From an uncultured Prevotella sp. (GTDB lineage Bacteria > Bacteroidota > Bacteroidia > Bacteroidales > Bacteroidaceae), in NCBI GenBank assembly GCA_900315835.1, contig ONAR01000009.1, positions 1-64,000 of the forward strand: 64,000 bases of DNA, written 5' to 3'. Below the pieces are notes generated by a model, which ran no database searches, was not told where the DNA came from, and saw nothing but the letters and a program-made list of their open reading frames with translations. A program made the translations under genes and the position numbers. Shown in pieces: positions 60,720-64,000 of the stretch (positions are counted from its first letter, which is position 1; each line of letters starts with the position of its first letter).

Positions 60720-62864
60720 ATGAGAAAGCTAATAATGCTTGCAATGGTCACGTTGAGCGCCATGAACGTCTGCGCCCAAAAGACGACCATGCTCGTGCAG
60801 ACCACCAACGGCAATATCACTGCTACCGATATTGCTGACGTGGATAAAATTACGTTCACCGATGCCGAATACAACCTCAACGACAATAACGACCGCATAT
60901 TGGAATACAATGAGGTGACTTGGCCCGAGAACCGGCTGGTGCCGCTGTTTCTTCCGCCGGCAAAGGTTGTGAGAGCCTTCGACATGAACGACGCCAACCT
61001 CGAATCGTCGGAGCGCGTGATGCTCTGCACCCTGCAGGGCATCGTCAACCGCACCCGGCCGCGGCTTCTGCTCTACAACCACAACGAGGAGCCGACGACA
61101 ACGTGGCCAAGGGCGCACGGCATTCGCCCTGTCGTTTTCAGCAAAGACAAGCCCTACGACTTGGTGAAACTCTATGAGAAAGAAATCAAGGGCATCGTGC
61201 TCTACAGCACCGAGAAAAGCGTGCACTACGGCAATGTGGCCGCAACGGTAGCCGGACTCGAGCGCGCGCTCCCCGTCACCGCAGAGATACGGCAGAAGCT
61301 GATAGACAACGGCATGGACTTCCCCGTGATTGAAGACCTAACCGCGCTCACCATGACCACGCCGCAGGATATCTACAACTATCTGTATGAGCATTATTGG
61401 AGCCGGTGCAACCACCGCCTGTTGGTGAGCATCAAACCCGACATTCCCTATGTACACGACATTGCGGCTGCAACCGGTTCGGCTGTGGTATGGCTCGACG
61501 CCCGCAAGACAAGGGAGAAGACTGTACTCGACAAGTTGCTGAGAGACCTGACACCCGGCCGCGACTTTGTGCTTGGCTGGTATCCCGAGGAGCGCTCTGG
61601 CGTGGGTGAGGCGACAAAATACGGACTGTCGACGGTTCCCGCCGACTTCTTCGAGAATCTCACAGTCTACACTGCCTACACCAACCCCGTGAACATCCGG
61701 CCGGTACCCAAACGGCCGAAGCTCGAGAACAAGGTGTATGCGGCGGTCTACATCAGCGACGGCGACAACATACAGTATTGTCAGCACGCTATGGCTAAGA
61801 TCTTCGAACAGCAAGGGCGGGGTAAGTTCCCTTTGAACTGGACCATCAGTCCATCGCTGGGCGACCTCGACCCGACGGTGCTCAACTACTATTACAAGAA
61901 AGCCACCGACAACGACTGCTTCGTCAGCGGACCGTCGGGAATGGGTTATGCCATGCCTTACGATGCTCTCAACAAACGCTGGAACTCCACCACTTACGAT
62001 GTCTTCAAACCATACGCAAGCCTCAGCCAACGCTATCTGGAGAAAGCCGGACTGCGCGTGGTCACAATATGGGATAACGTAAACGATAACCAGCGTCAGG
62101 CCTACGCCGATGAATGCCACTATCTCTACGGTCTCACCCTACAAGACTGGGAACGCCAAACGGGCCGCATTCAAGCAACAGTGCAAGACAGCCGGCTGCC
62201 GTTCTTCCCCAACTATGCCTGCTACGCCAATGGTCTGGACGTGATTACGGAATACTTCAACCGCGACATCAAGAACTTCGACGGCTCAAAGCCGATGTTC
62301 GTTTCGGGTCAGGTATCGGTATGGGATGCGGGACCCGACAAGCTCGTCGACCTTCCCACCCGGCTTGACTCATTCTCACCGGGCAACGTGGAGGTTGTCC
62401 GCGCTGACCATTTCTTCAATCTGTATTGCGAGGCCAACCATCTGCCCTTCGACCTGACGATGACCGAGGACATGAAGGTGACATCATCGGCCGCAAAGAC
62501 TGATGCCGCAGTGGCTGCTGACGGATCGCCCTCGGAGGCCTACATGTGGGTTTCATCCACCAGCGACGGCAAGGGCTGGGTGAGCTGCGACTTCGGCCAA
62601 ACCTACACCATCAGCCGCTACGTCGTGCGTCATGCGCAGGCCGCAGGCCTCGGCTGTGAACTCAACACACGCGACTTCACCGTAGAGACGAGCCTGGACG
62701 GTCAGACTTGGACAACCGTCGGAACCTACACAGGCAACACCGATGCCGTGACCGACGCCACCATCACCCCTGTCGAGGCCCGCTATGTCAGGGTGACCGT
62801 TACAGATGCGGGAGCCGACGGCATTGCCCGCATTGCTGACATTGAGGTATATGGTGCCCACTAA
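60720..62864 (+). CDS. GxGYxYP-family protein with C-terminal F5/8 type C domain
   Basis: 714 residues with a signal peptide (MRKLIMLAMVTLSAMNVCA). After the short ITF module, the GxGYxYP region runs from about 65: SSERVMLCTLQGIVNRTRP, YAAVYISDGDNIQYCQHAM, NWTISPSLGDLDP and the naming motif GPSGMGYAMP. GxGYxYP proteins are putative glycoside hydrolases with a TIM-like barrel; activity is unproven. The last 130 residues (WVSCDFGQTYTISRYVVRHA, DFTVETSLDGQTWTTVGTYT) are a CBM32/discoidin-type galactose-binding domain. It is the last gene of the plus-strand run. Confidence 0.82.
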   Translation: MRKLIMLAMVTLSAMNVCAQKTTMLVQTTNGNITATDIADVDKITFTDAEYNLNDNNDRILEYNEVTWPENRLVPLFLPPAKVVRAFDMNDANLESSERVMLCTLQGIVNRTRPRLLLYNHNEEPTTTWPRAHGIRPVVFSKDKPYDLVKLYEKEIKGIVLYSTEKSVHYGNVAATVAGLERALPVTAEIRQKLIDNGMDFPVIEDLTALTMTTPQDIYNYLYEHYWSRCNHRLLVSIKPDIPYVHDIAAATGSAVVWLDARKTREKTVLDKLLRDLTPGRDFVLGWYPEERSGVGEATKYGLSTVPADFFENLTVYTAYTNPVNIRPVPKRPKLENKVYAAVYISDGDNIQYCQHAMAKIFEQQGRGKFPLNWTISPSLGDLDPTVLNYYYKKATDNDCFVSGPSGMGYAMPYDALNKRWNSTTYDVFKPYASLSQRYLEKAGLRVVTIWDNVNDNQRQAYADECHYLYGLTLQDWERQTGRIQATVQDSRLPFFPNYACYANGLDVITEYFNRDIKNFDGSKPMFVSGQVSVWDAGPDKLVDLPTRLDSFSPGNVEVVRADHFFNLYCEANHLPFDLTMTEDMKVTSSAAKTDAAVAADGSPSEAYMWVSSTSDGKGWVSCDFGQTYTISRYVVRHAQAAGLGCELNTRDFTVETSLDGQTWTTVGTYTGNTDAVTDATITPVEARYVRVTVTDAGADGIARIADIEVYGAH

Positions 62865-62885
62865 GCTAAGACCATTCTGAAACGG

Positions 62886-62921
62886 ATGACGGCCGTCACA
62901 CTACTGCGTGGCGGCCGTCAT
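62886..62921. terminator. Strong hairpin between convergent genes
   Basis: ATGACGGCCGTCA pairs with TGGCGGCCGTCAT (one wobble) over a ten-base loop. It lies between the stops of the GxGYxYP gene and the minus-strand GH32 gene and could end both transcripts, though no T-run is present. Confidence 0.55.
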
Positions 62922-62935
62922 TGCGTTCTGCCAAC

Positions 62936-64000
62936 TTACATTCCCAGCTTATACACCTTAACGTTCTTGAACGAGGCCTTACCGCCCACGCTGTAGAAGC
63001 GGAGGTTGTTGTAGGGCTTGGTCGGGAATACGAGGTTGGTCATGGCGATGCGGCCACCATCAACAAAAGCCTCAACCGAACAGTTGTCGACGAAGATATG
63101 CAGGTGGTAGGTCTTGCCGTTGCACAGGGCAAGCGGCCCCCAGGTACCGAGAGCGAAGTCGTTCTGATAGTTGACGGAGTTCTGCTGCCGCATCGGCGTG
63201 TTGTTGCCACGATGCTCGTGCAGGTCGTATTCCCTCTCAATCTCGTGAGGCTCAGCGAGTTTGCCAAAGTCGGTCAGTCCGCTCTGCGTGCGGTCCATGA
63301 CGAGGCGCTTGGCCTGCATATCGAAATAAACCTTGGTCACCTCACCCTTGCTGTTGGAGATGTCGATGCCGGCGATGTCTGCCGCATTGGGCGTGACGTC
63401 GCACTCAATCTCGAAGGCGCCGTCGCTCTTGGCGAAGAGGTTCTTCAGTGTTTTCGCACCGGTGAAGCTGCCCACCGTTTTCTCTTGCTTGCGCAAACGC
63501 TTCACCTCCTTTGAGGCGTCGGCTGCAACGTAATACTCGCCATCCTTCTCATAGAGCTTCAGGTCGCGAGGCAGGGCATTGGCACCACGATACTGTTTGA
63601 TGGGCGTAACGTTGGCATACTGCCAGTTGCTCATCCACGGCAGGGCAACGATACGGCCGTCGGGCGCGTTGTAGAACGTCACCGTGGCATAATGGTCCTT
63701 GCCATAGTCGAGGAACTTGGCCACATCGGGTGTATCATCGCAAGTAAACGTCTTGCCGTCGAAGTCACCGACGAAATACTCGGTAGCCGAACCGCCGAAC
63801 ATGCAGCCGGGATTGATGTTGACTATCATCACCCACTTCTGCTTGCCGTTGACCGTCATCGGGAAGAAGTCGGGGCACTCAAACTGGTTGGGCTGGGCGC
63901 CGTAGCCCTTACCGAAGGCGCTGATGTAGGTCCAGTCCTTCAGGTTGTGCGACTTATAGAACCGCATCTCCTTGTCGGCCGAGACAATCATAAACCAGCA
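62936..64000 (-). CDS. GH32 glycosidase, 5' part beyond the window
   Basis: The last 354 codons of a GH32 protein; the frame is open to the window edge (WFMIVSADKE). The acid/base motif is intact in NQFECPDFFPMTVNGK, unlike the GH32 at 50306. The C-terminal beta-sandwich ends DNCSVEAFVDGGRIAMTNLV, as in levanases and exo-inulinases. The nucleophile motif and RDP lie outside the window. It gives this region a second, probably working, fructan or sucrose hydrolase. It is convergent with the GxGYxYP gene. Confidence 0.88.
   Translation of the reverse strand, partial: CWFMIVSADKEMRFYKSHNLKDWTYISAFGKGYGAQPNQFECPDFFPMTVNGKQKWVMIVNINPGCMFGGSATEYFVGDFDGKTFTCDDTPDVAKFLDYGKDHYATVTFYNAPDGRIVALPWMSNWQYANVTPIKQYRGANALPRDLKLYEKDGEYYVAADASKEVKRLRKQEKTVGSFTGAKTLKNLFAKSDGAFEIECDVTPNAADIAGIDISNSKGEVTKVYFDMQAKRLVMDRTQSGLTDFGKLAEPHEIEREYDLHEHRGNNTPMRQQNSVNYQNDFALGTWGPLALCNGKTYHLHIFVDNCSVEAFVDGGRIAMTNLVFPTKPYNNLRFYSVGGKASFKNVKVYKLGM

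Overview
The window looks like a chromosome segment of a Bacteroidales bacterium of the Prevotella type. Support: a SusC/SusD pair, a hybrid two-component sensor with a reg_prop propeller, Bacteroidetes promoters (TTTG, about 19 bp, TAnnTTTG), lipoproteins with late lipoboxes, proteins ending in short sorting-like tails, and many DUF families (DUF4965, DUF5009, DUF4434, GxGYxYP) typical of gut or oral Bacteroidales. Genus is inferred, not proven.

Layout. 1-950: decayed sequence with a TPR regulator pseudogene, then a tRNA with promoter and terminator. 1-6 kb: GYF_2 membrane protein, CobW-type GTPase and a long (p)ppGpp synthetase whose hydrolase site is lost. 6-9.5 kb: class A acid phosphatase fused to a propeller, a two-domain esterase and a VOC protein. 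9.5-13.7 kb: FHS-type sugar transporter and mannitol-2-dehydrogenase-like enzyme, divergent from a LacI regulator with three AAACGTTT-type operator sites between them. 13.8-16 kb: exported flavin-reductase-like protein, flavodiiron protein and rubredoxin (O2/NO detoxification). 16-19 kb: uxaB-uxaA for galacturonate. 19.4-27 kb: hairpin repeats, then a hexosamine-type cluster (GH20, ROK regulator, DUF5009, sugar porter, Tat-type DUF4434). 27-28.8 kb: fhs.

28.9-64 kb is a large polysaccharide utilization region. A long minus-strand operon runs DUF4965, TIG/NHL lipoprotein, SusC, SusD, DUF4973/4361 lipoprotein, a broken GH92, GH76 and GH127. Around it lie a GH43-like lipoprotein, aldose 1-epimerase, the hybrid sensor-regulator, a GH32 lacking its acid/base glutamate, a DUF4960-like remnant, a duplicated 919-residue secreted protein, a DUF4965-GH2 fusion, a small secreted protein, a GxGYxYP/F5-8C protein and an edge-truncated GH32.

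The most notable result is a regulatory motif. TGAACA-type hexamers repeated exactly 21 bp apart and placed 30-31 bp before a TAnnTTTG box precede four separate transcription units in this region; a fifth has one copy. All copies point in the direction of transcription, which suggests one regulon, probably run by the sensor-regulator at 46135-50115. The region also shows decay: three pseudogenes in the window and two enzymes with altered catalytic positions. That suggests a glycan locus being remodelled from fructan and mannan use toward something else.
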